A stretch of 64,000 nt of DNA from Treponema sp. (lineage in GTDB: Bacteria; Spirochaetota; Spirochaetia; Treponematales; Treponemataceae). Below are positions 8,028 through 16,388 of the stretch, one piece after another. A model generated the notes under the pieces. It was not told the DNA's origin. It saw nothing but the letters and a program-made list of their open reading frames with translations, and searched no databases. The stretch's first letter is position 1; every line of letters begins with the position of its first letter. The DNA is taken from contig JAEEIU010000057.1 of NCBI GenBank assembly GCA_016281495.1, positions 1 through 64,000 of the forward strand, in the 5' to 3' direction. Made by a program: the position numbers and the translations under genes.

Positions 8028-8050
8028 TGGATTTCAGGCGGTCTTTTTTT
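8021..8050 (+). terminator. Rho-independent terminator between convergent genes
   Basis: GGCCGTCTG (8021-8029), loop, CAGGCGGTC (8035-8043), nine pairs with two G-T wobbles, followed by seven T. It serves the plus-strand operon. For the minus-strand chemoreceptor gene the matching T-run appears to have been displaced by the REP-like insertion to its left. Confidence 0.75.
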
Positions 8051-8065
8051 ATGCTTTATTTGAAT

Positions 8066-9712
8066 TTAGGCTTCAAGGGATTTGGAGATGCGTTCTCCTA
8101 CTATTGAGTTTTCCGTGGCATAGCGCTGAATCATTGCAATGGCAAGCTGAATGTCCATGAGGATTCCTTCCAGACCGTTTGCCCTTTCCGTGACCGCACC
8201 CGTAAAGCCTGATATTTTTTCAAGGGATGCTTTTTGGACTTGGATTTTTTCTGCAACTGTATCGACCATGCCGGAACTGTTCTCTGACTCGCATACAATG
8301 CCGTTAAGGGATTCCATTATGTTTTGGACGCCGCTGTTTATTTCAGAGATTCCGGAAATCATTTCCTCGATTGAGTTCAATGTCGTCCTCATGTCGGTGG
8401 CGCTCTTTTCCATGTACTGGGCGAATCGTGAAACCGCATCCGTCGCATTTTTTACCACGGAAAGATTGTCCTTTAAGTTTTCTGATATTTTTGATGCGCT
8501 GCTGTTTGTCTCTTCCGAAAGCTTTCGTATTTCCTGTGCTATTACGCTGAATCCTTTTCCATAGGTTCCTGCGTGTGCGGCCTCTATCGAAGCATTCATG
8601 GCAAGGAGGCCTGTCTGGCTTGAAATGTCGTCTATGGTGTTTACAAATGAAGATATGCCCTCTGATGATTCCTTTACATTATCCACGTGCTGGACAATTT
8701 CGACAAGAAGTTTCCTCTGTGACTCCAGGGATGAGACGATTCTGTCCATCTCCACTTTTTGAGTTGACGCTATCTTGTTCAGGCTGTCGATGTTTGATGA
8801 CATCTGCTTCATTTCTTCTGAAGTGCGGGTAATGGAGTCGGCCTGGGTCTGTACGGACATCCTCATGTTCACGGCCTGCTCGGCAATCTCTTCCCCGGAA
8901 TTCTTTACAGAAGATGTTTCCGAACTCAGGGTATTGGATTCCTTTATCATGTAACGTGAAAAATCCTCAACCTTGGAAAGACTTGTGGAAGCGCTTTCTG
9001 CATATTCCATCAGCTGCTGACCAATGTTAAGGCCCTCATCTGATTCCTTTACAACAGTCAGGATTTTATCCAGGTGCTCCTTCATCTGCTTTTCGTTTTC
9101 TTCAACTTTTGACGTAATCTTAAAGTCAAGCAGGTTGTTCAGCATTATGAGCAGGTTGCAGAATATCAGGGCAAGAGTATTGACGATGACGGCGACAAAA
9201 AAATCAACCCTGCTCACTGCCATCAGCGGTTTGAAAATCAATGCCACCGAAACAATCCACATAAGGAGCTCAATATGAAAAAAATGTTTTAGCTGCCTCT
9301 TTTTAATTGACACTGCCTGATTTAATAAAGCCATGACTACGGCAAAGAAGGCGTCACGGTAAAGGATTGTAGTTGTGGGATAGAATGGTGCGAAAAATAA
9401 GACGGCGGCGCAGCCCATCAAAAGGCCCATCGAGTTTATATATGAGCCGATTTTAAACTTTCCCTTTTTAGTAAATAACAGTGAGGCCACAAAAACCATG
9501 GTCGTAAGGAAAAGAAGGAGGGCCAGAAGATATATTTTCTGAAAAACAAGTCCTACTCCAAGAAGAAAAAAGGAAACCAGGCAAAACAGGGTGCCTATAA
9601 TTACATATGGCAGCTTAACCTTTTTAACCTGCGACATTGAGTCTATGGAAAGATCTTTCGGCAGAAAAAGAGTAAATCTGGTAATAAGCTCAGAATCTTT
9701 TTTTTCTTTCAT
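8066..9712 (-). CDS. Methyl-accepting chemotaxis protein without periplasmic sensor domain
   Basis: A 548-residue chemoreceptor. Residues about 33-200 form six closely spaced hydrophobic segments with short loops. The rest is the long coiled-coil signalling domain. The tip that binds CheA/CheW is recognisable near residues 366-395 (QTGLLAMNASIEAAHAG, then GKGFSVIAQEIRKLSEE). There is no room for a periplasmic ligand-binding domain, so it probably senses something in or near the membrane or signals from the cytoplasmic side. It is monocistronic and convergent with the redox operon. Start ATG 9712 has AGGAG eight bases upstream. Fusion of an unusual multi-spanning region to an MCP tail distinguishes it from the standard two-TM design. 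Confidence 0.9.
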   Translation of the reverse strand: MKEKKDSELITRFTLFLPKDLSIDSMSQVKKVKLPYVIIGTLFCLVSFFLLGVGLVFQKIYLLALLLFLTTMVFVASLLFTKKGKFKIGSYINSMGLLMGCAAVLFFAPFYPTTTILYRDAFFAVVMALLNQAVSIKKRQLKHFFHIELLMWIVSVALIFKPLMAVSRVDFFVAVIVNTLALIFCNLLIMLNNLLDFKITSKVEENEKQMKEHLDKILTVVKESDEGLNIGQQLMEYAESASTSLSKVEDFSRYMIKESNTLSSETSSVKNSGEEIAEQAVNMRMSVQTQADSITRTSEEMKQMSSNIDSLNKIASTQKVEMDRIVSSLESQRKLLVEIVQHVDNVKESSEGISSFVNTIDDISSQTGLLAMNASIEAAHAGTYGKGFSVIAQEIRKLSEETNSSASKISENLKDNLSVVKNATDAVSRFAQYMEKSATDMRTTLNSIEEMISGISEINSGVQNIMESLNGIVCESENSSGMVDTVAEKIQVQKASLEKISGFTGAVTERANGLEGILMDIQLAIAMIQRYATENSIVGERISKSLEA

Positions 9713-9910
9713 CTTTATACTCCTGGGTTATCTTGAAGAATAGTCAAATTAAGAACAAACAGTCGGCCAAAAATCTCTTTCCTGCAGACATATTCATTAT
9801 ACATTTTAAAGGCGAAAAATTCAAATGCTTTCTATTATTCAGGCAATGGATTTTGAATGATTCATGTTTGAATGACCTGATTTTTCAAGGTGAAAAAAAC
9901 AAAAAAGGGA

Positions 9911-9939
9911 TTGACAAATATTTCTTATACTGATATATT
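9911..9939 (+). promoter_or_regulatory. Sigma-70 promoter of tRNA-Glu
   Basis: Consensus -35 TTGACA (9911-9916), 17-bp spacer, -10 TATATT (9934-9939). Expected transcription start near 9946, about 36 bp before the mature tRNA. The rest of 9713-9910 is AT-rich and shows no gene I can support. Confidence 0.85.
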
Positions 9940-9981
9940 ATTTACATCATAATAGTTTTTCGCTCATGCGATTGCTGTTAC

Positions 9982-10053
9982 GTCTCCTTCGTCTAGTGGT
10001 TAGGACATCGGGTTTTCATCCCGACAACATGGGTTCAATTCCCGTAGGAGATG
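9982..10053 (+). tRNA. tRNA-Glu (anticodon UUC)
   Basis: A full cloverleaf is visible. Acceptor GTCTCCT pairs with AGGAGAT (first pair G-T). The D arm contains TAGTGGTTAGGA. The anticodon stem TCGGG/CCCGA surrounds loop TTTTCAT, giving UUC. The T arm is TGGGTTCAATTCCCG. The 3' CCA is not encoded. Confidence 0.95.
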
Positions 10054-10079
10054 TTTTTTTATTTTAAACCGTACAATGT

Positions 10080-10109
10080 CTTTGCAAAAAACTGCAAAGG
10101 CTTTTTTTT
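10080..10109 (+). terminator. Terminator after tRNA-Glu
   Basis: Stem CTTTGCA (10080-10086), loop AAAAAC, TGCAAAG (10093-10099), followed by a run of eight T. Confidence 0.75.
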
Positions 10110-10114
10110 CACAT

Positions 10115-10156
10115 AAAAAAAGACCCGGAAAGCCATAAGCCACCAGGTCCTTTTTT
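10115..10156 (-). terminator. Terminator of the DUF1508 gene
   Basis: Read on the minus strand: GACCTGG (10149-10143), loop, CCGGGTC (10128-10122), with one mismatch, followed by a run of T (plus-strand A 10115-10120). Confidence 0.6.
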
Positions 10157-10181
10157 GTCGCAAAATCAATTTTGGCGGAGT

Positions 10182-10559
10182 TTATTTTTTTGTTTCGTCT
10201 ACAATCTTTGTATCTGCTGTTGCGTTTCTTTTTATGGAATTGATTCCGTTCTTGCATGCAGCAAAATCCTTGTAACCTTCGCCAGAAGCAATGATCTGTC
10301 CGTTTCTTGCCTTGAGCCTAAAGCGGAATTCACCCTTCTTGTCCTTGTAAACTTCAAACTTTGGATTTGGAAGTGCCTGATATTTTGCAACTGTCTGATT
10401 TTCAATTTCAACACCTGCATTCTTGATCACGCTTTCAATTCCATGTTTGCATGAAGGCTTGTTCTTGTAGATTTGTGATGTTGCAATAATCTCACCGTTA
10501 TTAGCAACCAGATTGAATTTGATGCCAGTCTTTGCGGCACTGATGACGAATTTTCCCAT
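10182..10559 (-). CDS. YegP-like protein with two DUF1508 repeats
   Basis: A 125-residue protein built of two tandem copies of the about 50-residue DUF1508/YegP fold. Copy 1 begins GKFVISAAKTGIKFNLVANN and copy 2 begins NPKFEVYKDKKGEFRFRLK. Each ends in a block of the form YK(D/N)xxxCKxGIxSIxxNA. The family is small, cytosolic and usually two-repeat as here. Its biochemical role is not established. A GAGG ribosome site lies eight bases before the ATG. The gene stands alone between tRNA-Glu and a RelA/SpoT-TPR gene and has its own terminator. Confidence 0.85.
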   Translation of the reverse strand: MGKFVISAAKTGIKFNLVANNGEIIATSQIYKNKPSCKHGIESVIKNAGVEIENQTVAKYQALPNPKFEVYKDKKGEFRFRLKARNGQIIASGEGYKDFAACKNGINSIKRNATADTKIVDETKK

Positions 10560-10678
10560 TGGGTACCTCGCATTTATTTTCGATTTTGCATCCTATTTTG
10601 ATGCTACTTTTATAATAAAATTATATGGCACAATATTTGTTTTTGCAAGAAAAAAATACTAAATGAAGTTACTTTTTG

Positions 10679-11923
10679 TCACATTCCCATGTCGAATTTC
10701 TTAATTACCTTTGATTTCAGGGCTTTCAGGTCATCATCATTCAGGCCCAGCTTCTCTGCGGAGTTTATGTCCTTCATGGCGGTGTTATAATCACCCAGAA
10801 CAAAATAAGATATTGCACGGCGATAATAAACATGACTTTGATATGGATCAATGCTTAATGAGCGATTATAGCATTCTATTGCCTCATTGTCATTTCCCTG
10901 AACACTGTGGACGATGCCCTCATAATAAATCGTGCGGAATCCTTTTGGATCAAAAGACTCGCTTGACTGGAAATCTGACAACGCCTTGTCGTATAAATTC
11001 TGTGCAAAAAAAGCCATGCCCCTGTGCTTTAATATGACAGCCTTTACTACTTCCGGAGGTTCGGGTTTTGATTCAAGTATCTGTGTGTAAATCAACACTG
11101 CCTGCGTAAAGTTTCCGACATTGTGCTCGTGCAGGGCCTGAAGGACAAGGTCATCTATGCTGCCAGCCTTGTTGCTTGAACTAGACAAAGACTGTGCAGG
11201 AACGGGATTCCCTCTTGAAGTCCCCAATTCCTTATCCGTAAGTTCGTCTGCCTTATCGTAGAATGTATTTCTTCTGCAGCCCAACTCAGATACCAGCCGG
11301 TTTTGATAATCACGGATTTCCTGGAATATAGTATCTGCCAAAGTCAGGCTTGCATTAATTGATGCCAGTTTTCTTCTGAGGGGTTTGTCAAACGGGTTGA
11401 ATTCTGATTTATAGATCAACTCGTGCTCAACCTCTGCCCAAGCGTCCTGTAGAATCGTGCGTATTTGAATCTCGCATACCAGATCAGGAGGAAGGAAAAC
11501 AGATTTGTCATCGGGCTTACAGTCTTCCGGAATTGCAATCAGTACATGAACTGATTCATATCCAAATTCCCTGAATGACTGCTGTGAACCCTTTCGTTCT
11601 ATTTCCTTTACGTCATAGACTTCTTCCAATTGTTTTTCCACAAGGTCTATGTCTTCCAGAAATGCACAGATTACGCGTATACCCATCATATCCGTAAGCG
11701 TAACAAGGGTTTTAGATTCTGCCGCCTCTTTTGGTTTTTGACGCAATATTTTCTTGTAATATGAACTGAATGATTTAATTCGATTTTTGTATGTTGGAGT
11801 TGAGCTTATGTGGATTGATTTTTTTAAGCTTGCTTCTATTTTGGAAAGGATGTTCTGAAAAACGGGCCTGTATTCATCATATGTCTGTTGGATATTTACT
11901 TTATTAGGCAAATCTCTTTCCAT
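10679..11923 (-). CDS. RelA/SpoT-type (p)ppGpp synthetase domain fused to TPR repeats
   Basis: A 414-residue protein. Residues about 20-215 match the RelA/SpoT nucleotidyltransferase domain of small alarmone synthetases: LTDMMGIRVICAFLED near 75-90, FGYESVHVLI near 118-127, and CEIQIRTILQDAWAEVEHEL near 146-165. There is no HD hydrolase domain, TGS or ACT domain. After a Ser-rich linker (about 235-255), residues about 255-405 form at least three tetratricopeptide repeats. The likely reaction is pyrophosphate transfer from ATP to GDP/GTP, with the TPR part binding a partner or regulating activity. A GGAG site precedes the ATG. It is monocistronic. Some RelA/SpoT-like domains in single proteins act as toxins or modify tRNA, which cannot be excluded. 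Confidence 0.85.
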   Translation of the reverse strand: MERDLPNKVNIQQTYDEYRPVFQNILSKIEASLKKSIHISSTPTYKNRIKSFSSYYKKILRQKPKEAAESKTLVTLTDMMGIRVICAFLEDIDLVEKQLEEVYDVKEIERKGSQQSFREFGYESVHVLIAIPEDCKPDDKSVFLPPDLVCEIQIRTILQDAWAEVEHELIYKSEFNPFDKPLRRKLASINASLTLADTIFQEIRDYQNRLVSELGCRRNTFYDKADELTDKELGTSRGNPVPAQSLSSSSNKAGSIDDLVLQALHEHNVGNFTQAVLIYTQILESKPEPPEVVKAVILKHRGMAFFAQNLYDKALSDFQSSESFDPKGFRTIYYEGIVHSVQGNDNEAIECYNRSLSIDPYQSHVYYRRAISYFVLGDYNTAMKDINSAEKLGLNDDDLKALKSKVIKKFDMGM

Positions 11924-11950
11924 ATTTTACTCCAAAACTTTATAAAGGCG

Positions 11951-11986
11951 AAAAAAAAGCCGCCCCAAGACAAAGGACGGCTTTTT
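11951..11986 (-). terminator. Terminator of flaA
   Basis: A GC-rich hairpin read on the minus strand, AGCCGTCC / GGGGCGGCT, followed by eight T. Five T on the opposite side make it potentially bidirectional. Confidence 0.75.
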
Positions 11987-12001
11987 CGAAACGACCGCTA
12001 A

Positions 12002-13069
12002 TTAGTAGTTTCTTGAAGTTCCTGCGTTAGAATCAGAACCTTCGTTCAAAGATGGTGTGAATGTTGATTCAGTAGCCATCTTCTGCTTTTCGATGTAGCG
12101 GTTAACCTGCTTGCTTCCGAAAAGTGTCATTTCGTGAGCCTGGCGAGCTGTTTCCTTCTTTGTGATGATTCCCCAGAGGTCTTCATCATCAATGTCGCGG
12201 TCAGCTGTAATAACTGCGAGGTCATAAATAACCTTTACGTCCTTGAAGTAACCGATGAAGTCATCACCGATATCAGAGGCATCGCGAGTAATCTGGAATC
12301 CAGCAAACTTAACATAAGGAATTCCGCGTGGATAGATTGGATATACCCTGATTTCACGTGTGCGAACTTCAGTGATATAGTTCGGGTTGTTCCACTGCAG
12401 TGTCTTCCATCCGTCGAACATCAGGTTACCCATCAGGTAGCGGCGCTCGATGTTGTCATTGTCCTTAAGAAGAACATAGAGCTGGTGTGGGAAGTTCATA
12501 CCCATTGTTGTAACAGCAATTGATTTGAGTGTTCCAACATTGCGGATAAGACCATAGCCATCTTCAAACAGATATTTTCCCTTCTGTTCATCTGATGGTT
12601 CTCCACGTTCACCGTTCTCATCTGCATCAGCCAAAGGCTCATAAGCCTGGATCTCAAACGGAGGAACAATCTTAGCATTGGCGTTGTTGTTCCATGTTGG
12701 GAATACAATGCGTACGCCCATTACGTTTGAACCTGCAAACGGTACATCTGCACTATCCTTTACAGGGGCAGCAACAACCTGAGACAAAGCAACTGACTGA
12801 ACGTTTCTTGCTGATGAGTTCAGTACAACTTCCCAGTTTGGCAGTGCCAAAGATGTTTTCATAAGTGACTTCTGCTCACCAGTGAATGTTGCACCTGCGG
12901 CGACAGAGTAATCCATAACAGTTCTGCTGTTTTCCTGTGGTACACCTTCTTCATTAGGTACAGAGTCAGCCTCCAGCTGTGTGAAGTCAATAAGCACTGA
13001 TTCCTTTGCAAATCCGAAAGATCCTACCAGAAGCATAGCAGCGGCAGTTAAAACTAAAGTCCTCTTCAT
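12002..13069 (-). CDS. flaA: Periplasmic flagellar sheath protein FlaA
   Basis: A 355-residue exported protein that I recognise as the spirochaete flagellar filament outer-layer protein FlaA, which sheaths the FlaB core in the periplasm. An N-terminal signal peptide (MKRTLVLTAAAMLLVGSFGFA) precedes the family opening KESVLIDFTQLEAD. The length fits T. pallidum FlaA, about 350 residues. A longer reading frame exists upstream, but ATG 13069 is preferred: it has AGGAG (about 13076-13080) and begins the signal peptide. A sigma-70 promoter lies at 13115-13143 and a terminator at 11951-11986, so it is a single-gene unit beside a glycan/cell-wall operon on the same strand. Confidence 0.93.
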   Translation of the reverse strand: MKRTLVLTAAAMLLVGSFGFAKESVLIDFTQLEADSVPNEEGVPQENSRTVMDYSVAAGATFTGEQKSLMKTSLALPNWEVVLNSSARNVQSVALSQVVAAPVKDSADVPFAGSNVMGVRIVFPTWNNNANAKIVPPFEIQAYEPLADADENGERGEPSDEQKGKYLFEDGYGLIRNVGTLKSIAVTTMGMNFPHQLYVLLKDNDNIERRYLMGNLMFDGWKTLQWNNPNYITEVRTREIRVYPIYPRGIPYVKFAGFQITRDASDIGDDFIGYFKDVKVIYDLAVITADRDIDDEDLWGIITKKETARQAHEMTLFGSKQVNRYIEKQKMATESTFTPSLNEGSDSNAGTSRNY

Positions 13070-13114
13070 TCGAAGCTCCTTTTTAATACACTTTTGATGT
13101 AGCCTTGTTAATAT

Positions 13115-13143
13115 AGTATCCATTAAGAAAGCATTTTTGTCAA
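13115..13143 (-). promoter_or_regulatory. Sigma-70 promoter of flaA
   Basis: On the minus strand: -35 TTGACA (13143-13138), 17-bp spacer, -10 GATACT (13120-13115). No sigma-28 pattern was noticed. The position suits an untranslated leader of about 40 bases before the ATG at 13069. Confidence 0.75.
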
Positions 13144-13266
13144 CGACTTTTTTTACTAAAATGCGATTTTTTTTGCATCCGTAATAAAGCGAACCCCAAG
13201 CCATCCGATTTTACCCGACTGGAACAGATAATACCGGTTCATGCTTATGATTCACGTCGCCAAAAA

Positions 13267-13719
13267 TCAGCCCTCCTCAAAGACACTCTTACCGTCAATG
13301 TACACCAAAACTGTTTTAATTTCTGTGAATTGTTTCACAATATTCACCCTTAACAGTTTGATGCCCGTCTTGATGTCTACACTGTCCTTTGCTTTGAACA
13401 GCGCGTCCTTACTCAAGCCCAGATACAGAACATCGTCCTCCAGAGAACAGAATTCCGCTTTTGTTCCCAGTGAAAACAGGAATTTATACCTGTTGGTCAT
13501 AGGTCCCAAAAGAAGCTCGTCCACATAATAGGACAGATCTCCCTGAACTGGATCATCTGGCAGATATCTTACTTCTGTGCACAATTTGTCAGTATCCATG
13601 GACGGGAAATAGAATACCGTCCTATGTGTACCTGCAGGCTTGCGGGAAACCGATACAAACACTGCGCACGCCAACAATACGAAAGCCAATAACAATGCGA
13701 CTGCTCTGCTTATTTTCAT
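13267..13719 (-). CDS. GerMN-domain exported or membrane-anchored protein
   Basis: A 150-residue protein with one N-terminal hydrophobic segment (ISRAVALLLAFVLLACAVFV) and a single GerMN-like domain. The domain is recognisable from VFYFPSMDTD...VRYLPDD, YYVDELLLGP near 65-74 and a C-terminal VKQFTEIKTVLVYIDG. GerMN domains occur in spore-germination and cell-envelope proteins and are thought to bind envelope ligands. The start overlaps the amidase stop by four bases (ATGA), so the two are translationally coupled and probably work together in the periplasm or on peptidoglycan. It is the last gene of the minus-strand operon. Confidence 0.8.
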   Translation of the reverse strand: MKISRAVALLLAFVLLACAVFVSVSRKPAGTHRTVFYFPSMDTDKLCTEVRYLPDDPVQGDLSYYVDELLLGPMTNRYKFLFSLGTKAEFCSLEDDVLYLGLSKDALFKAKDSVDIKTGIKLLRVNIVKQFTEIKTVLVYIDGKSVFEEG

Positions 13720-14744
13720 TTTACTCCTGTAAATCCTCTGGAGCGTTCAAAATGAGTTACAAACGCCTGCAGTCCATTATACATCCCTATGGCAAGTTTC
13801 TTCAAGTACTCGTCATCCATAAGGAGTTTTGCCTCTTCCGCGTTGGATAGAAAGCCAGTTTCAACCAGAATACTGGGCATCTTGGAATTCCTTACTACAA
13901 ACCATTCTTCTTCCTTCATGCCACGGGATTTGCTCAGGGCTCCAACCTGTGTCCCAATGCCGTCCAGAACCAATTTTGCAATAAGGATAGATTCCGTTGT
14001 ATACTCTTCTTCCAGCATGTCATTCAGGATGGATTGAACATTAATGTCATCCGATACCTGTTTGTCCAAAACCTGCCTCCTGTAGCCTGGGGACAAGTAC
14101 CAGACTTCATAACCGGAAGCACTTTGATCCAAACTTGAATTGACATGAATGGAAATATACAATATCGCTTCATTTTCCTTGAGTTCCACCGAATTCGCTA
14201 TATCCGTGCGTTCCTCAAGCTTTAGATAGACGTCAGTGCTGCGGGTCATAAGGATCCTCTTGTCAGGATATGCCTTCTGAAGGTAATCCCTGAGCTTGAG
14301 GCCTATGTTAAGGCAAATGTCCTTTTCCCTCACGGTCACTTTTTTCCCGTCTACCGTGTACTCCGCCATGGCACCTGGATCTTTACCGCCATGACCGGGG
14401 TCTATCAATATGGCACCAATAACCGGGCTTGATGCCGCATTATTCAAGTCAAAAAAATTATCAACCGTATTAATGAAAGATGTAGAAGCCAACAGCTCTC
14501 CGTCCTTCAAATATGGGGCTTTTTCATCCAGAAAAGACTGGTAATCCTGAATTACATAGTCCTGTCCGGCACGAAAAGAAATGTGATGACCGTTTTTCTC
14601 CAGCATACCTGTTTCAGAAAGGGGATCCCAATACAGGGATATGCCTCTGCTAGAAGCCTTTTCCACCAGGCTGATTCCCTGCCCCGTAACAAATGCCGGT
14701 AAGAGAAAAAACAAAAATGCGGTCAGTACACGTATCTTTCTCAT
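13716..14744 (-). CDS. N-acetylmuramoyl-L-alanine amidase (Amidase_3)
   Basis: A 342-residue exported zinc amidase. A signal peptide (IRVLTAFLFFLLPAFVTG) is followed by about 95 residues of unassigned N-terminal domain, then the Amidase_3 catalytic domain. Key residues are visible: ILIDPGHGGKDPGA near 112-125 (first zinc His), REKDICLNIGLKL with the conserved Glu, TRSTDVYLKLEERTDIAN near 166-183, LYISIHVNSS with the second His, and VETGFLSNAEEA near the end with the catalytic Glu. It should cleave the amide between MurNAc and the stem peptide. It is 27 bp downstream of the ATP-grasp gene and overlaps the GerMN gene, in the operon next to flaA. Confidence 0.92.
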   Translation of the reverse strand: MRKIRVLTAFLFFLLPAFVTGQGISLVEKASSRGISLYWDPLSETGMLEKNGHHISFRAGQDYVIQDYQSFLDEKAPYLKDGELLASTSFINTVDNFFDLNNAASSPVIGAILIDPGHGGKDPGAMAEYTVDGKKVTVREKDICLNIGLKLRDYLQKAYPDKRILMTRSTDVYLKLEERTDIANSVELKENEAILYISIHVNSSLDQSASGYEVWYLSPGYRRQVLDKQVSDDINVQSILNDMLEEEYTTESILIAKLVLDGIGTQVGALSKSRGMKEEEWFVVRNSKMPSILVETGFLSNAEEAKLLMDDEYLKKLAIGMYNGLQAFVTHFERSRGFTGVK

Positions 14745-14771
14745 ACTATCTGCACAACTCCATGCGGAATG

Positions 14772-16388
14772 CTACAGGCTGCTGTCCGCAACGTATAGGA
14801 TTCCCTGGATGCCGCCCCTTATAAGCGCCTTCCAAAAGACATTTTTATCCAAATCCGGATGATTCGGACAAATTGAGTCAAATATTTGCGCTGTCATTCT
14901 TATGGAACGATGGTTCCAGTCTTTTAAATTATCGGCAGATTCCTTGAAGCACAAAGGAATATTTTTTTCAATACTTTCTCCTGCCGCTATTATTCCGGCC
15001 TCGCTCAACCAGAAATCAAATGCTTCCCTCTGTTCCTTTGTAAGCTGATATGCGTCAGGGGGAAATCCTTTCTCGCTTGAACGGCATGTTCCATTAAGGA
15101 ATGCGTCCGTACGTGTTGAATTCGGCTCCAGACGCAGGATTATGTTGGATACGGCCTTTTCTGCTGAACTTACGGCCAATTCATGGCTTGGGGCACGTGA
15201 TATGCAGTTACCGCATTTTTCCACGTTATTGCGCGGGAAATCAACGGATGAGCCTGCTTCTGCACGGAACAGGGCATTTTTTACAAAAGGATGGGAGGCA
15301 CAACGGTCGCCACCGTAGATTCTGGAGACTGTTCCCGGGATTGATATCCATGCCCTTTCTGCGCTTACGTTCTGGCAGGGGACCTCATAAAGCTCAAAAT
15401 CACTGTCCTTGATGGCAAGAGGCCTTCTCCTGAGCAAAAGATCCTTGGGTTCTTTACCAAGCGCCACCAGAAGGGCCTGTTTTGTAAGGTTCAGGTCTGA
15501 GGCATAGGGATAAGTCCATCCTGACATGTAACCGCCGGAAAGACGGCCTGCAATCTCCCCTATCATGGGACCTTGGGCGGTATACTTTATGTCTGCCTTT
15601 GCCACACCATGACTCAGTCCAAGGGCCTTTATTCCGCTTGCAAAGGTCTTGATAAGCTCATTCTTCATTTTCTCATCGATTACCGTAGGCATTGTATGTC
15701 CCATCTCGATGAAATACGGATAGTAGAATATGTGGCGGTCGGCAAAACCAGTTATCGTGATTGTACCGTCATAGACAATGGCATCAATGGAAAACTCAGG
15801 GCCCTCCATGTATTCCTCAAAGATGGAATTTCCGCTCCTTGAGTTACGGACTGCATCCTCTATGCATGGAAGGAATTCTTCCTGGTTCCTTACAAGCCGG
15901 CATCCCCTGGCACCCATATTGTCAACAGGCTTTACCACCATAGGGAATTTTATCTCATTCAACACCGACGGAGTTATGAACGATGCAATCTGGTTACGGT
16001 GAATCTGCTGGAATTTGGGCGATGGAACTGAAGCTTTTTCAAAACACTTTCGCATAAGGACCTTGTTGCTTGCGTTGCATGCCGCCTGATATGAATGTGC
16101 CGGAAGTCCGCATTTTTGGGCAACATATGAAACCGACGTGGAAAAATCAGTTCCTGCAGTAAAAACACCCTCAAGGCTGTCTCCCAGTGAAAGTGCCAGC
16201 TTTGCAAGAGCCTCCTTATCCTTTAGGTCAATGTTCTCAAAACGGTCTGCAAAGGCCGCACATAAGGCATGAGGATTTCCGTCAGCGACTACAGTCTTAT
16301 ATCCAAGTTCCTGGGCTGCCTCAATTGCGGGTCTCTGCATCAAGCCTGCCCCCAGAATCAAAACGCACTTATCTTCCATTGCTTTCAT
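14772..16388 (-). CDS. ATP-grasp ligase-like protein
   Basis: A 538-residue protein. An N-terminal Rossmann-like pre-ATP-grasp domain (LILGAGLMQRPAIEAAQELG, about 9-28) is followed by an ATP-grasp domain at about 115-310: FPMVVKPVDNMGARGCRLV, EEYMEGPEFSIDAIVYDG and MIGEIAGRLSGGYMSG. This domain family joins a carboxylate to an amine or similar nucleophile via an acyl phosphate. Residues about 350-538 form a C-terminal region I do not recognise. The start overlaps the stop of the upstream fusion gene by four bases. Together with the cytidylyltransferase/PseG/methyltransferase protein it may build or attach an acyl-decorated sugar; that role is inference from context. Confidence 0.82.
   Translation of the reverse strand: MKAMEDKCVLILGAGLMQRPAIEAAQELGYKTVVADGNPHALCAAFADRFENIDLKDKEALAKLALSLGDSLEGVFTAGTDFSTSVSYVAQKCGLPAHSYQAACNASNKVLMRKCFEKASVPSPKFQQIHRNQIASFITPSVLNEIKFPMVVKPVDNMGARGCRLVRNQEEFLPCIEDAVRNSRSGNSIFEEYMEGPEFSIDAIVYDGTITITGFADRHIFYYPYFIEMGHTMPTVIDEKMKNELIKTFASGIKALGLSHGVAKADIKYTAQGPMIGEIAGRLSGGYMSGWTYPYASDLNLTKQALLVALGKEPKDLLLRRRPLAIKDSDFELYEVPCQNVSAERAWISIPGTVSRIYGGDRCASHPFVKNALFRAEAGSSVDFPRNNVEKCGNCISRAPSHELAVSSAEKAVSNIILRLEPNSTRTDAFLNGTCRSSEKGFPPDAYQLTKEQREAFDFWLSEAGIIAAGESIEKNIPLCFKESADNLKDWNHRSIRMTAQIFDSICPNHPDLDKNVFWKALIRGGIQGILYVADSSL

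Noticed and set aside
9733..9933. 66-codon plus-strand frame upstream of tRNA-Glu
   Set aside because: AT-rich composition, no ribosome site, and it runs into the tRNA promoter.
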